Notes: generated by a model from the letters alone, not told the origin. 64,000 nt of DNA from CAYPKG01 sp964411275 (GCA_964411275.1 CAYPKG010000008.1:6924-70923), one strand, 5' to 3'; counted from the first letter of the stretch, positions 9,652-18,649 are shown. Translations and numbers: made by a program.

Positions 9652-9741
9652 CCATATTCGAGCAAAATTGAGAAAACAAAAGAGACTCAATTTCTATACC
9701 CTTTGGCATATATATGAACATGACCAGTTAGGAGGAACGAT

Positions 9742-11502
9742 ATGGCACAACAAAGTTGGACAATACCCCTGATATCGGCGGCGGGTAAGCCCGTTGCCAT
9801 CCTTCGCCTTTGGCAGGAGGGGCAAAAAATCACAGGAAGGTTGACGCCCCACGGCGTGCCGCTGCCGCCGGACACGCAGACCTGGCTTTTCACCGGCGGC
9901 GGGCCGGTGCCGCTGTCGGCAGGGACGCTCCCCGGGCCGCTGCTGGGGGCCGCTATCGTGCACAACGGCGGCATTCTCGCGGCAGGCACCGTCCGGGGCG
10001 CACGGGTTGACCTGGAAAAGGAAAAGGTGCGGCTGCGCATCGCGATACTCGATCAGCTTAGACGAGCGCAGCAGCCCAGACCCGAACCACCCAGACCGCA
10101 ACCGCCCAGGCCCGAACCGCCCAGGCCGCAACCACCCAGACCGCATCCGCCCAGGCCAGAGCCGCCGCGCCCGGAACCGCCGCGACCGGAGCCACCACGA
10201 CCGGAGCCACCCAGACCGCAACCACCGCGCCCCGAGCCACCGCGACCCGAACCACCGCGACCGGAGCCATCGCGACCACAACCGCCCAGGCCCGAACCGC
10301 CCAGGCCCGAACCGCCCAGGCCCGAACCGCCGCGCCCGGAACCGCCGCGACCGGAGCCACCCAGACCGCAACCGCCCAGGCCCGAGCCGCCTAGGCCAGA
10401 GCCGCCCAGGCCACAACCACCGCGACCACAACCGCCACGACCCGAACCACCGCGACCCGAACCGCCGCGACCCGAACCACCGCGACCCGAACCGCCGCGA
10501 CCAGCGCCCGGCCCCCCAAGGCCGGGACAGCCAACCGGCAGAAGGAGCATCCCCATGGCGCGCCGTAGCCCTTCCCGGCCAATCCCGGGAAGGGCGGCGC
10601 CTGCATCTACACAATCTGACGAAGGTACTGCGCTTCCTGTCATGGCCCCGAAAGCAGACCCGCTTCCTGCCGCACAAGCCCTCCCCGTGGTAGAAATTTG
10701 CCGGAAGGATCCGGACATATTTGGCCAGGAGCCGCGAAGGACGCCTGTCTGCTCCGACCTGTCCTTCACGGTACCGAAGGGCGCACAATACATCTCCGGG
10801 CGGGAGCCCGGCCCCAATGCACAGGTACAAAAAAAACCCGTAGTGAGCAGCAGTTCCGGCTTCTCCGGCACAAGAACGCCCCCCAATGGGCCGCGAAACC
10901 CTACGCACAACTTGGGCAATCAGGCCCACGAGTATCCGGGCAAGCGCCAGCACAGCCCCCAAGGCCGTGGCGGCAAGCGAAACGTCCCGGTAAAGCCCAA
11001 GCCCATGAGCAACAGCAGCGTCCTTGACGAGATATTGGCCAGGGCGCAGCTTTTTTTCCCGGACGATACAAAAAAGCCCCTTCGGGAGCTGGTGCCCGCG
11101 GCCATCGTTGCCCCAGGGACGCCCCGAAAATCCACCCTTTCCGGTGTTTCCGCACTATGGGACGCGGAGGTGAACGACATGCTCACCGCCGCTGCCACGG
11201 AGGGGCCGCGGCAGAGCATGCCCGCTGCCCACCCCAACCCCGGCCTGCCTGGACAGACCATGCGTCCCATGGAAAATCCCTTTCCCAATACATTCCCCCG
11301 CAGCGAATGGCGCAGGATTTACCGGCCCCAGGGCCAGGGCTGGTATCTGGAGGGGAGCATGCGAAGGGATCGGGAGCTGTATCAGATTACCGCCGTTCCA
11401 GGGGAATACCGGCCCGTGCCGCCCCGGCATCTACAGGGCTTCACCCGGTATATCAAATCCAAAGACGGCGGGTTTTGGGTACGGGTGGTGCGAAAAAAAT
11501 AG
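9742..11502 (+). CDS. Unrecognised protein with long Pro-Arg pentapeptide repeat tract
   Basis: 586 residues with a strong SD (GGAGG) before ATG 9742. The N-terminal roughly 105 residues look folded (ILRLWQEGQKITGRLTP), with no signal peptide or membrane segment. Residues about 109-255 are an almost uninterrupted tract of PEPPR/PQPPR units encoded by 15-base repeats. A disordered linker follows, then a conserved-looking basic C-terminal segment from about residue 510 (WRRIYRPQGQGWYLEG to GGFWVRVVRKK). I do not recognise either end domain. It is divergent from the dnaD-like operon. An opposite-strand Gly-rich frame across the repeat is a by-product of its composition. Confidence 0.8.
   Translation: MAQQSWTIPLISAAGKPVAILRLWQEGQKITGRLTPHGVPLPPDTQTWLFTGGGPVPLSAGTLPGPLLGAAIVHNGGILAAGTVRGARVDLEKEKVRLRIAILDQLRRAQQPRPEPPRPQPPRPEPPRPQPPRPHPPRPEPPRPEPPRPEPPRPEPPRPQPPRPEPPRPEPPRPEPSRPQPPRPEPPRPEPPRPEPPRPEPPRPEPPRPQPPRPEPPRPEPPRPQPPRPQPPRPEPPRPEPPRPEPPRPEPPRPAPGPPRPGQPTGRRSIPMARRSPSRPIPGRAAPASTQSDEGTALPVMAPKADPLPAAQALPVVEICRKDPDIFGQEPRRTPVCSDLSFTVPKGAQYISGREPGPNAQVQKKPVVSSSSGFSGTRTPPNGPRNPTHNLGNQAHEYPGKRQHSPQGRGGKRNVPVKPKPMSNSSVLDEILARAQLFFPDDTKKPLRELVPAAIVAPGTPRKSTLSGVSALWDAEVNDMLTAAATEGPRQSMPAAHPNPGLPGQTMRPMENPFPNTFPRSEWRRIYRPQGQGWYLEGSMRRDRELYQITAVPGEYRPVPPRHLQGFTRYIKSKDGGFWVRVVRKK
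10062..10503 (+). repeat. 15-base tandem coding repeat (PEPPR/PQPPR)
   Basis: Nearly 30 tandem copies of a 15-base unit of the type CCNGARCCNCCNMGN, varying mainly at third positions and at Glu/Gln codons. Such tracts change copy number by slippage or recombination, and length may vary between strains. Confidence 0.9.
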
Positions 11503-11561
11503 TTTTGATGAGCTTTGGAATATACCGTTTTCTTGGTAATACGGCCACAAACAGGCTATAA

Positions 11562-11593
11562 AAAGGCGGGCCGCGCCTACTGGGCCCGTCTTT
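11562..11593 (+). terminator. Probable intrinsic terminator after the Pro-Arg repeat gene
   Basis: Stem AAAGGCGGGCC / GGCCCGTCTTT with one mismatch and a loop of about 10 bases, 59 bases after the stop. The 3' arm ends in TTT. Confidence 0.65.
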
Positions 11594-11685
11594 GGCTATT
11601 GCGTTAAAAAAGCAAAAAACCACAGGTGAAGATGTATACGGGGATATTTTATGGTATGATAGAATGAACGGAAATGGAGGTCGTT

Positions 11686-12873
11686 ATGCGCTTTTCAAAA
11701 AAGATTGAACAATGCCAACTTTCCCCCATTCGAAAGTTTTATCCCTTCCAGGTGGAATACGCGAAGCGGGGAAAAAAGATTTATCACCTGAATATTGGCC
11801 AGCCCGATATCCCCACGCCCCCGGCATATTATGAAGCAGTCCGCAATATAGAGCGGCCGGTGCTGGAATACGCCCCCAGCCCGGGCATTCCGGAGCTGAT
11901 CGGCGCTGTGCAAAAATATTATGCCGAAATAGGCGTAGGGCTTGACGCAAACGATGTGATCATCACCACCGGCGGCAGCGAGGCGTTGCAGATGGTGCTC
12001 AACTGCATCCTCGACGAGGATGACGAAGTTCTTAGCCCCGCGCCATTTTATCCCAATTACAGCACGTTCGTAAGCTGCGCCGGCGGCAAAATCGCACCCA
12101 TCCCCACCACAGCGGAGGAGGGTTACCGTTTTGCAGACCGGGAAAAAATTGAAAAGCTAATCACCGGCAAAACCCGGGCCATCCTCATCACAAACCCCGG
12201 CAACCCCACCGGCGTGGTGCTCTCTTCTGAGGAAATGCGCATGCTGGCGGATGTGGCAAAGGCTCACGGCCTTTTCCTCATCGGCGATGAGGTATATCGG
12301 GAGTTTGTGTATGATAACCAGCCGCTCTCCACGTTTGCCTCCTTTGCCGACGCAAGCGGGAACACGATCATCATCGACTCGGTATCCAAGCGGTTTAGCG
12401 CCTGCGGCGCCCGGGTGGGGACCATCATTACGAAAAACAAAGAGCTGCAGCAGCATATCCTAAAGCTATGCCAGGCCCGGTTGAGCGTGGCAACCCTGGA
12501 TCAGATCGCGGCGGCGGCCCTGTATGACACCGACGCCAGCTATTTTGCCGCGGTACGCGCTGAGTATAAGGCCAGGCGGGACACATTTTACCGCAAGCTC
12601 ATGGAGATCCCCGGCGTGGTCTGTCAGGAGCCTATGGGCGCGTTTTACATCATGGCAAAACTGCCTGTGGACGATGCGGAAAAGTTTCAAACCTGGCTGC
12701 TGACCGAGTTTAGCGATCAGGACGAAACGGTTATGTTCGCCCCAGGCAACGGATTTTACAGCGAACCGGGCCAGGGCGTGAACGAGGCGCGGTTTGCCTA
12801 TGTCATCAACTGCCGGGACCTGGAGCGGGCGGGAGAATTGTTAAAGCTTGGCGTTGCCGCTTACAACCGCTAG
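11686..12873 (+). CDS. Class I/II pyridoxal-phosphate aminotransferase (aspartate aminotransferase-like)
   Basis: Transaminase of fold type I. It shows NIGQPDIPTP near the N-terminus, TTGGSEAL for the phosphate site, NPGNPTGVV, the GDEVYREF Asp/Tyr pair, the PLP Lys in DSVSKRFSACGARVG and the C-terminal Arg in NEARFAYV. The specific amino acid cannot be read. I start at ATG 11686, 5 bases after GGAGG; the upstream ATG at 11674 overlaps that SD. A TATGGTATGAT -10-like sequence lies at 11650-11660. It stands alone between terminators. Confidence 0.88.
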   Translation: MRFSKKIEQCQLSPIRKFYPFQVEYAKRGKKIYHLNIGQPDIPTPPAYYEAVRNIERPVLEYAPSPGIPELIGAVQKYYAEIGVGLDANDVIITTGGSEALQMVLNCILDEDDEVLSPAPFYPNYSTFVSCAGGKIAPIPTTAEEGYRFADREKIEKLITGKTRAILITNPGNPTGVVLSSEEMRMLADVAKAHGLFLIGDEVYREFVYDNQPLSTFASFADASGNTIIIDSVSKRFSACGARVGTIITKNKELQQHILKLCQARLSVATLDQIAAAALYDTDASYFAAVRAEYKARRDTFYRKLMEIPGVVCQEPMGAFYIMAKLPVDDAEKFQTWLLTEFSDQDETVMFAPGNGFYSEPGQGVNEARFAYVINCRDLERAGELLKLGVAAYNR

Positions 12874-12899
12874 GCCATCCGATTTGAAAAAGCTCTTTT

Positions 12900-12939
12900 A
12901 TTGTCATTCCGAGCGAAGCGAGGGGTGACAATTTTATTT
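12900..12939 (+). terminator. Hairpin terminator within a TGTCATTCCGAGCGAAGCGA-type repeat
   Basis: ATTGTCA / TGACAAT arms around the widespread intergenic motif GAGCGAAGCGAGG, followed by TTTTATTT. It lies 27 bases after the aminotransferase stop. Confidence 0.6.
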
Positions 12940-13003
12940 ACAGAGATATAAGTTTCAGGCCGCCGATCAATCGCAAGTCGGCGGACGTATCTTTGCCCGT
13001 TTT

Positions 13004-13723
13004 TTATTTTCGCTTCATAGCCCGAAGCATCGTCTTTTCCTCCGGGGATACCCGGTAGGATTCACACATCTTTTGAAGGGCCTTGTTGAACGTAAAATCG
13101 TCGAGGGTGCAGCCCTCGCCCATGGCGGCAAGTGTTTTTTCCTTGTATTTCACATAACAGACGGACAGCGCCCAGGCCACCGCCATTTGTGCGTAGTACT
13201 GGGGATAGGGCGCATGGACGAGGCGGGTTAGCACCCGGTCGATGTACTCGTCGCAAATATAATGATCCATCAGCATGACGGTGCCGAACCGGGCGGGAAA
13301 CTCCTCCCGGCTGTCGAGGTACGGCTGGAGAAACTCCCATACCCGGCCCAAATCCTTTTTCACCCACTTGAGATTACCGCAGGGGGAGTCGCACAGGGCC
13401 CAATTGGTGATGTACGGGACGTACCCGGCAGTCGCCTCAAGAAGCGTGTCTATCCCGGCCTTACAATAGCCCAGTGTTAAGCCGTGAATCATGGTCAGCT
13501 CGTAGCACGCGCCATTTTCCAGGGCGAAAAAACCCTGGTAATCGCCTTTCGCGATCTCCCGGGCAATCTCGCGAAGTTTCGGCACGCGCACGCCTAGCGC
13601 GCCCACGGCGGTGGGGACGATGCCCAAATGAAACTTGAGATACTCCGGCTCGGCCAGGGCATTTAGGTAGGCGTACAGCGCGTCCTGCTCCGCCTGTGTC
13701 CAGGGCGTTACGGCAAAGCTCAT
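13004..13723 (-). CDS. DNA alkylation repair protein, AlkD-like HEAT-repeat glycosylase
   Basis: 239 residues, largely helical, with the AlkD-family landmarks VRVPKLREIAREI, NWALCDS (Asp of the DNA-lesion site) and QMAVAWALSVCYVK. Related enzymes excise positively charged alkylated bases. The ATG overlaps the dapF stop (ATGA), so it is coupled to dapF. The family is clear; substrate specificity is not. Confidence 0.85.
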   Translation of the reverse strand: MSFAVTPWTQAEQDALYAYLNALAEPEYLKFHLGIVPTAVGALGVRVPKLREIAREIAKGDYQGFFALENGACYELTMIHGLTLGYCKAGIDTLLEATAGYVPYITNWALCDSPCGNLKWVKKDLGRVWEFLQPYLDSREEFPARFGTVMLMDHYICDEYIDRVLTRLVHAPYPQYYAQMAVAWALSVCYVKYKEKTLAAMGEGCTLDDFTFNKALQKMCESYRVSPEEKTMLRAMKRK

Positions 13724-14565
13724 AACGCCGCCTCGTCGATCCGGCTGTCAAACACCAGCGCTGCGGGGCCTGTCATAAACACATGATTGTCCTTTGCCCA
13801 TTCGATGTCGAGTGTGCCCAGCGCCAGATGAACCCGCACCTTCCGGTCGGTCTGGTCTGACAAGATGCAGCTCACCGCCGTGGCGCAAGCGCCTGTGCCG
13901 CATGCAAGCGTCGGGCCGCAGCCCCGCTCCCAGGTGCGCTGCACGACGTTGTTTCGGTCCAGCACCTGGATGAAGTTCACGTTGGTACGCTTAGGAAACA
14001 GCGGATGCCGCTCAATCGCCGGGCCGTAGGTGGTCAACTCGAAATTCGGCGGGTCGTCGACGAACACCGCCGTATGGGGGACGCCCATGCGCACGCTGGT
14101 GAACGTAAACGTCCTGTCCAGCGCTTGGAGTGTTTGCTGTACGCATCTTGTTTCGGGCGCCAACCCGGCCACCGGAACATCCTTGCAGCTTAGCCCCGGC
14201 TCGCCCATGTCAACCTGAACGGCAGAAACCGCGCCGTCATGGAGTATCAGCGCCGGCTTCATCACCCCAGCCGGGGTTTCCACCGTGAAGACGCTTTTTT
14301 TCACAATGCCCCGCTCGTACACGTATTTCGCAAACACCCGAAGGCCGTTGCCGCACATTTCCGCGCCGCTGCCGTCGGAATTGATGATCTGCATGCGCAC
14401 GTCGCAGGCGTCGGACGGCCATACGATCAAAAGCCCGTCCGCACCAACGCCGGTCTGCCGATGGCAAAGCTTAGGCGCAAGCGAAGTATAATCCCGCTTT
14501 GGCGCGTTTATGGCGTTGATCACGATAAAATCGTTGCCCAGCCCATGTCCCTTGGTAAATTCCAT
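13720..14565 (-). CDS. dapF: Diaminopimelate epimerase DapF
   Basis: Interconverts LL- and meso-diaminopimelate for lysine and peptidoglycan. Both catalytic Cys motifs are present: NSDGSGAEMCGNGLR and LACGTGACAT. I start at ATG 14565 (MEFTKGHGLGNDF), 9 bases after GGGAGG; an upstream in-frame ATG would add 23 unusual residues. A perfect 14-base palindrome TATAGTATACTATA at 14598-14611 sits where its promoter should be. It heads a two-gene unit with the AlkD-like gene. Confidence 0.96.
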   Translation of the reverse strand: MEFTKGHGLGNDFIVINAINAPKRDYTSLAPKLCHRQTGVGADGLLIVWPSDACDVRMQIINSDGSGAEMCGNGLRVFAKYVYERGIVKKSVFTVETPAGVMKPALILHDGAVSAVQVDMGEPGLSCKDVPVAGLAPETRCVQQTLQALDRTFTFTSVRMGVPHTAVFVDDPPNFELTTYGPAIERHPLFPKRTNVNFIQVLDRNNVVQRTWERGCGPTLACGTGACATAVSCILSDQTDRKVRVHLALGTLDIEWAKDNHVFMTGPAALVFDSRIDEAAL

Positions 14566-14672
14566 GCCGCGTTTCCTCCCTGCATTCATACTACCGTTAT
14601 AGTATACTATACCTTCGCGCGAAACAAAATCCATGAAATGATTGTGTTAAGATTTCTTAACGCCCGGTATGC

Positions 14673-14701
14673 TTTACGCAGGGTGTTTTTAGGGCTATAA
14701 T
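14673..14701 (+). promoter_or_regulatory. Sigma-A-type promoter for the lipid kinase gene
   Basis: TTTACG, 17-base spacer, TATAAT, ending about 40 bases before the start codon at 14743. Confidence 0.65.
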
Positions 14702-14742
14702 CGAAGCAAATATGGTGTGGCCGGATGCGGCCTGGAGGATTT

Positions 14743-15621
14743 GTGGCGGACTTGTACTTTATTGTTAACCCGGTGGCGGGTGCGGGCATGTCCCTTGCGA
14801 CGTTTGCGAAGGTAGAAGCCATATTGCAGGCAAAAAATGTGGATTACCAGGTTGCGCATTCCGATTATCCCGGGCATGCGGTGGTGCTTGCCCAGGAAGC
14901 GGCGCATGCGGGGCATGACTGCGTTGTGGCCGTAGGCGGCGACGGAACCGCGAAGGAGGTCGCCCAGGAGCTGGTCAACACAGGTACTGTCATGGGGTTA
15001 ATTCCATCGGGCACGGGCAACGACCTGGCCAGGGCGCTGAGGATCCCTACAGACCCGGAGAAAGCCATTTCCATCCTGTTGAACAGCCAATCAATGGCCA
15101 TTGACGCTGCTACCGTCAACGACAAGCTGTATTTTAATGTGGCGGGCTTCGGCTTTGACGTGGACGTGTTATATTATACAGAGCGGTATAAGGAAAAGCA
15201 CAAAGGCCTCACGGCGTATATGCTGGGGCTTTTGCGGGCGCTGTTCGGGCTGAAGCTTCGTAAGGTTACGGTTGTGTCCCGGGAGAAAACCGTGGAAAAA
15301 AACGCGCTCATCGTAGCTGTGGCGAACGGCACGCATTTTGGCGGAGGGATGAACGTGGCACCCCTTGCAGACCCGGCGGACGGGTATCTGGATGTGTGCG
15401 TGGTGCATGACGTCAACCGGCTGCATGTGCTGTTCGTGCTGATGGAATTCGTCAAGGGCAGGCATCTTTCCTTGAAGTACGTGACGTATTGGAAGACAAA
15501 GGCTCTGGAGGTTATGGCAACGCCTGCGTCCAAGCTGCAGCTCGATGGCGAGGTGGGCGGCCAGACCCCTGCATCCTTTCGCATCCTTCCTGGCGCTCTA
15601 TTGATGCGGACGGGCTTGTAA
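14743..15621 (+). CDS. Diacylglycerol/sphingosine kinase-family lipid kinase (YegS/BmrU-like)
   Basis: Cytosolic lipid kinase fold. NPVAGAG, VVAVGGDGTAKEVAQ and IPSGTGNDLARAL are the nucleotide-binding motifs, and NGTHFGGGMNVAP is the C-terminal metal/substrate region. It may phosphorylate diacylglycerol in phospholipid recycling, but the lipid is not readable. GTG at 14743 is chosen because GGAGG lies just before it and the product then starts directly with the first strand; ATG at 14725 is in frame and adds six residues. Confidence 0.88.
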   Translation: MADLYFIVNPVAGAGMSLATFAKVEAILQAKNVDYQVAHSDYPGHAVVLAQEAAHAGHDCVVAVGGDGTAKEVAQELVNTGTVMGLIPSGTGNDLARALRIPTDPEKAISILLNSQSMAIDAATVNDKLYFNVAGFGFDVDVLYYTERYKEKHKGLTAYMLGLLRALFGLKLRKVTVVSREKTVEKNALIVAVANGTHFGGGMNVAPLADPADGYLDVCVVHDVNRLHVLFVLMEFVKGRHLSLKYVTYWKTKALEVMATPASKLQLDGEVGGQTPASFRILPGALLMRTGL

Positions 15622-15639
15622 AACAAAGTACGCCCTTTG

Positions 15640-15674
15640 AAAACGCCCTTGTGCAATTGCATTAAGGGCGTTTT
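15640..15674 (+). terminator. Intrinsic terminator after the lipid kinase
   Basis: Perfect 11-base arms AAAACGCCCTT / AAGGGCGTTTT, 12-base loop, ending in TTTT, 18 bases after the stop. Confidence 0.85.
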
Positions 15675-15690
15675 ACATGCTCCTGGGTAA

Positions 15691-15719
15691 TTGCGCAATG
15701 CATGTAATTTCTGTATACT
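15691..15719 (+). promoter_or_regulatory. Promoter of dnaB
   Basis: TTGCGC, 17-base spacer, TATACT. The start codon at 15752 lies about 30 bases downstream behind GGAGG. Confidence 0.75.
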
Positions 15720-15751
15720 GTAATGTATGGATGATGACTTGGAGGAAGCGT

Positions 15752-17092
15752 ATGGAGGAGCAGTACATCCCTGTCCCCGCGGCGGCCACAGCACCCCACA
15801 GCATCGAAGCGGAACGCTCGGTGCTGGGCAGTATGCTGCTGGAGCAGGAGGCTATGGATCTCGCCATCGAACGGCTTGTGCCCTCGGATTTTTACAGTCC
15901 TGCCCATCAGGATATATTCGGCTGCATCTTAGACATGCGAAACACCCGGGGGACCGTTGACGCGGTGACATTGATCGCGGAGCTGGACCGTCAGGGCAAG
16001 CTCAGGGCGGTGGGGGACGCGGATTATATCGTTGGCCTGTCGTTAAGCACCCCCAGCGCCGCCAATATCGAGCAGTATATCGGTATCGTCGAGGAGCGCT
16101 CCGTCCTGCGGCAATTGATCCGGGCGGGCGGTGAGATCAGCCGTGACAGCATGTCTGGCGAGCGGGAGCTTGCCGCGATACTCGATGACGCCGAGCGGCG
16201 CATTTACGATATCTCCATGCGCAAAACCGCGGACAGCCTTTTGCCCATTCAAGACACCCTCTACGAGGTGTACGGGCGCATGGGCGAGCTTATGAACAGA
16301 AGCGGGGCCCTCACAGGCACCCCTACGGGGTTTGTGGACCTAGACAGCAAGACCTCCGGGCTGCAGCGGTCGGACTTGATTATCATCGCAGGCCGGCCGT
16401 CCATGGGCAAAACCAGCTTGGCCATGAACATCGCCCAATACGCCGCCTTTCACGCGGAGGCCAGCGTGGTGATGTTCTCCCTTGAAATGTCCAGGGAGCA
16501 GCTGGTCATGCGCATGCTTTGCAGCGAGGCTGAGGTGGATCTGCAAAAGGTGAAGACCGGCCAGATCGACCAGACGGAATTGAATAAAATGGCACAGAAG
16601 CTGGGGGTAATGGGCAGCGGCAAGATGTTCATCGACGATTCCGCAGGCGCTACAGTGCCGGATATCCGCTCCAAATGCCGCCGGCATAAGGCCAAGCACG
16701 GCCTCGACCTCATCGTGATCGATTATTTGCAGCTGATGCACTCACCGAAAAAAACCGAGAACAGGCAACAGGAGATTTCGGAAATCACCCGCTCGCTCAA
16801 GGTGCTGGCAAGGGAGCTGGACGTGCCCATCCTGTTATTAAGCCAGCTGTCCCGCGCGCCGGAGCAGAGAGCGGATCATACCCCGGTTATGGCGGACTTG
16901 CGCGAAAGCGGCGCCATCGAGCAGGACGCGGACATCATCCTGATGCTCTACCGGGAAGCGGTGTACAACGAGGAGGCCGACAATACAGCCGAGGTCATCG
17001 TCGCAAAGCATAGAAACGGCCCCACCGGCGTTGTGGAGCTGGTCTGGCTGGGCGAGCTGACCAAGTTCAAGAACAAGGCGAGGGATTACTAG
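15752..17092 (+). CDS. dnaB: Replicative DNA helicase DnaB (DnaC in Bacillus nomenclature)
   Basis: Hexameric fork helicase. It has the N-terminal DnaB domain (SIEAERSVLGSMLLEQEAM), then the RecA-like domain with Walker A GRPSMGKTSLAMN, VMFSLEMSREQLVMR, Walker B LIVIDYLQLM and the C-terminal LAKHRNGPTG-like VIVAKHRNGPTG. No intein is present. ATG 15752 has GGAGG 6 bases upstream; the frame is open earlier but without homologous-looking sequence. It works with the DnaD/DnaI-like proteins encoded at 7-9.5 kb. Confidence 0.97.
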   Translation: MEEQYIPVPAAATAPHSIEAERSVLGSMLLEQEAMDLAIERLVPSDFYSPAHQDIFGCILDMRNTRGTVDAVTLIAELDRQGKLRAVGDADYIVGLSLSTPSAANIEQYIGIVEERSVLRQLIRAGGEISRDSMSGERELAAILDDAERRIYDISMRKTADSLLPIQDTLYEVYGRMGELMNRSGALTGTPTGFVDLDSKTSGLQRSDLIIIAGRPSMGKTSLAMNIAQYAAFHAEASVVMFSLEMSREQLVMRMLCSEAEVDLQKVKTGQIDQTELNKMAQKLGVMGSGKMFIDDSAGATVPDIRSKCRRHKAKHGLDLIVIDYLQLMHSPKKTENRQQEISEITRSLKVLARELDVPILLLSQLSRAPEQRADHTPVMADLRESGAIEQDADIILMLYREAVYNEEADNTAEVIVAKHRNGPTGVVELVWLGELTKFKNKARDY

Positions 17093-17106
17093 TGCGGGGG
17101 GGTACG

Positions 17107-17140
17107 TTAGGGAACCCTTTTTGTAAAAAGGGTTCCCTAA
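17107..17140 (+). terminator. Long hairpin after dnaB, left half of a paired-hairpin element
   Basis: Perfect 16-base arms TTAGGGAACCCTTTTT / AAAAAGGGTTCCCTAA with a 2-base centre, 14 bases after the dnaB stop. It probably terminates dnaB. Confidence 0.8.
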
Positions 17141-17200
17141 AACCCTCCTAAAAATTTAATAATTATTTTATATTATATTTGTTAAAGTTTTATGAAGGGG

Positions 17201-17236
17201 TTTGGGGAGACTTTTTTTCAAAAAAGTCTCCCCAAA
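17201..17236 (+). repeat. Second long hairpin of the paired-hairpin element
   Basis: Perfect 17-base arms TTTGGGGAGACTTTTTT / AAAAAAGTCTCCCCAAA. The AT-rich 60 bases between the two hairpins are bordered by CCCTAAAACCCTCCT and GAAGGGGTTTGGGG, which nearly pair, so the two hairpins look like one composite intergenic repeat. Confidence 0.75.
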
Positions 17237-17249
17237 AGAAAGGAGCCCT

Positions 17250-18116
17250 ATGCTTACGCTTTCACCACATGGTTCAGTCGTGGCCATAACGGGGGCGTCC
17301 TCGGGGATTGGCCTACATACCGCGTTTCTGCTGTGCTCCATGGGCTTTCACGTATATGGGGGCAGCCGCCGGGGCGTTTTATCCCCGGACATCAACCCGA
17401 AGGATTTTATCCCGGACGGGGAGACCCGCGGCGGTTTTTTTCATATGTTTGCGCTGGATGTCACAAGCGATGATAGCGCCGAGGCGTTTTTGATGAAAAT
17501 ACTGGAGCGGGAGCCGGGGGTGGACATCCTGATAAACGCCGCTGGCAACGGGCTTTCTGGGGCGGTGGAGGACTGTACGGCGGAGGACGCCCGGGCGCAG
17601 ATGGACACCAACTACTTTGGCGCTTTGCGGATGCAGGCGATCATGCTGCCGGGGATGCGCGCCCGGGGCCGGGGGCTCGTTATAAACGTCGGCTCAGTGG
17701 GCGGGATATTCCCCATCCCATACCAAACCCTGTATGCAAGCTCCAAGGCGGCCCTTGGCATCATGACAGAAGGCCTCAGATTGGAGCTTCGGCCCTATGG
17801 AGTTCACGCGGCCCTGCTGGAGCCGGGGGACGTGAAAACCGGGTTTACCGCCGCCAGGGCGTATACAAAAAAGGCCCTTGGCGAAAGCTCTCCTTACCGG
17901 GCGGCCATGATAAAATCCATCGGCAGGATGGAGCGGGACGAGGAGAATGGCATGCCGCCTAACACCGTCGCCCTTGCCATCGCCCGGACGGTGCGGCGCA
18001 AAAACCCGCCTGCAAGGCAGGCGGTAGGCGGCAGTTACCGGATATTCGTGTTTCTCAAGCGGCTGTTGCCGGCGCGGCTTGTGGAAACGCTCCTGCATGG
18101 AATGTATTGCAAATGA
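17250..18116 (+). CDS. Short-chain dehydrogenase/reductase (SDR) family oxidoreductase
   Basis: Classical SDR: cofactor loop ITGASSGIG near residue 14, INAAGNG, catalytic Ser region NVGSVGG and the YASSK active-site Tyr/Lys. RxG after the second strand (GGSRRG) suggests NADP(H), an inference. Start ATG 17250 has AAAGAAAGGAG before it; upstream in-frame sequence is the hairpin repeat. The nitroreductase gene follows 14 bases after the stop. Substrate unknown. Confidence 0.87.
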   Translation: MLTLSPHGSVVAITGASSGIGLHTAFLLCSMGFHVYGGSRRGVLSPDINPKDFIPDGETRGGFFHMFALDVTSDDSAEAFLMKILEREPGVDILINAAGNGLSGAVEDCTAEDARAQMDTNYFGALRMQAIMLPGMRARGRGLVINVGSVGGIFPIPYQTLYASSKAALGIMTEGLRLELRPYGVHAALLEPGDVKTGFTAARAYTKKALGESSPYRAAMIKSIGRMERDEENGMPPNTVALAIARTVRRKNPPARQAVGGSYRIFVFLKRLLPARLVETLLHGMYCK

Positions 18117-18130
18117 ATGGAGGTACCCCT

Positions 18131-18649
18131 ATGGACGCAATGGAAGCCATTTTAACCAGACGCAGCAAGCGCACATTCACGGACGAGCCCGTGACTCAGC
18201 AGCAGATTGAGGCCATCATCAAAGCGGGCATGTACGCCCCCAGCTCGACAAACATCCGCAACTGGGAGTTTTTAACCATTACCGACCCGGTGAAGCTCGC
18301 GGCCATGGCGGACCTTTGCCGCCACTGGAAGCCCCTCACCGGCGCGGCGGTTGGGGTGGTGTGCTGTGTGGACGACTCACGCCTTGACGATACCCGGCGG
18401 GAGTTTGGTACCCAGAACGGCGCGGCAGCCACACAAAACATGCTGCTTGCGGCGCACGCGCTGGGACTTGGCGGCGTATGGCTGAATAACGGCTTAGACC
18501 GCCCCCAGCACGGGCCGTCCAAAGCCCTTTTGGGCATTCCGGAGCACCTGCACGTGGTAAGCGTACTGGCAATCGGCCATCCGGCAGGGGACCCGCCCCA
18601 GCAACCCCAGCGGTTTGAACCGGAAAAGTGGCACAAAGAAGTATGGTAG
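18131..18649 (+). CDS. Nitroreductase-family flavoprotein
   Basis: FMN-dependent NAD(P)H oxidoreductase fold of about 172 residues. The N-terminal RRSKRTFTDEPV and SSTNIRNWEFLT bind FMN, and GLGGVWLNNG is the family's mid-protein FMN stretch. GGAGG is 7 bases before ATG 18131. It lies between an SDR and mnmE, overlapping mnmE by 7 bases, so the three are probably cotranscribed. The natural substrate cannot be inferred. Confidence 0.87.
   Translation: MDAMEAILTRRSKRTFTDEPVTQQQIEAIIKAGMYAPSSTNIRNWEFLTITDPVKLAAMADLCRHWKPLTGAAVGVVCCVDDSRLDDTRREFGTQNGAAATQNMLLAAHALGLGGVWLNNGLDRPQHGPSKALLGIPEHLHVVSVLAIGHPAGDPPQQPQRFEPEKWHKEVW

Noticed and set aside
10053..10919. Minus-strand open frame of 288 residues, Gly/Ser/Arg-rich, opposite the Pro-Arg repeat
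   Set aside because: It is the complement of the PEPPR tract (CC-rich codons read as GG), has no ribosome site and no non-repeat domain of its own.
12900..12932. CRISPR or tRNA-like hairpin
   Set aside because: Single copy of a common GAGCGAAGCGAGG-type intergenic repeat; no array spacing and no cloverleaf.
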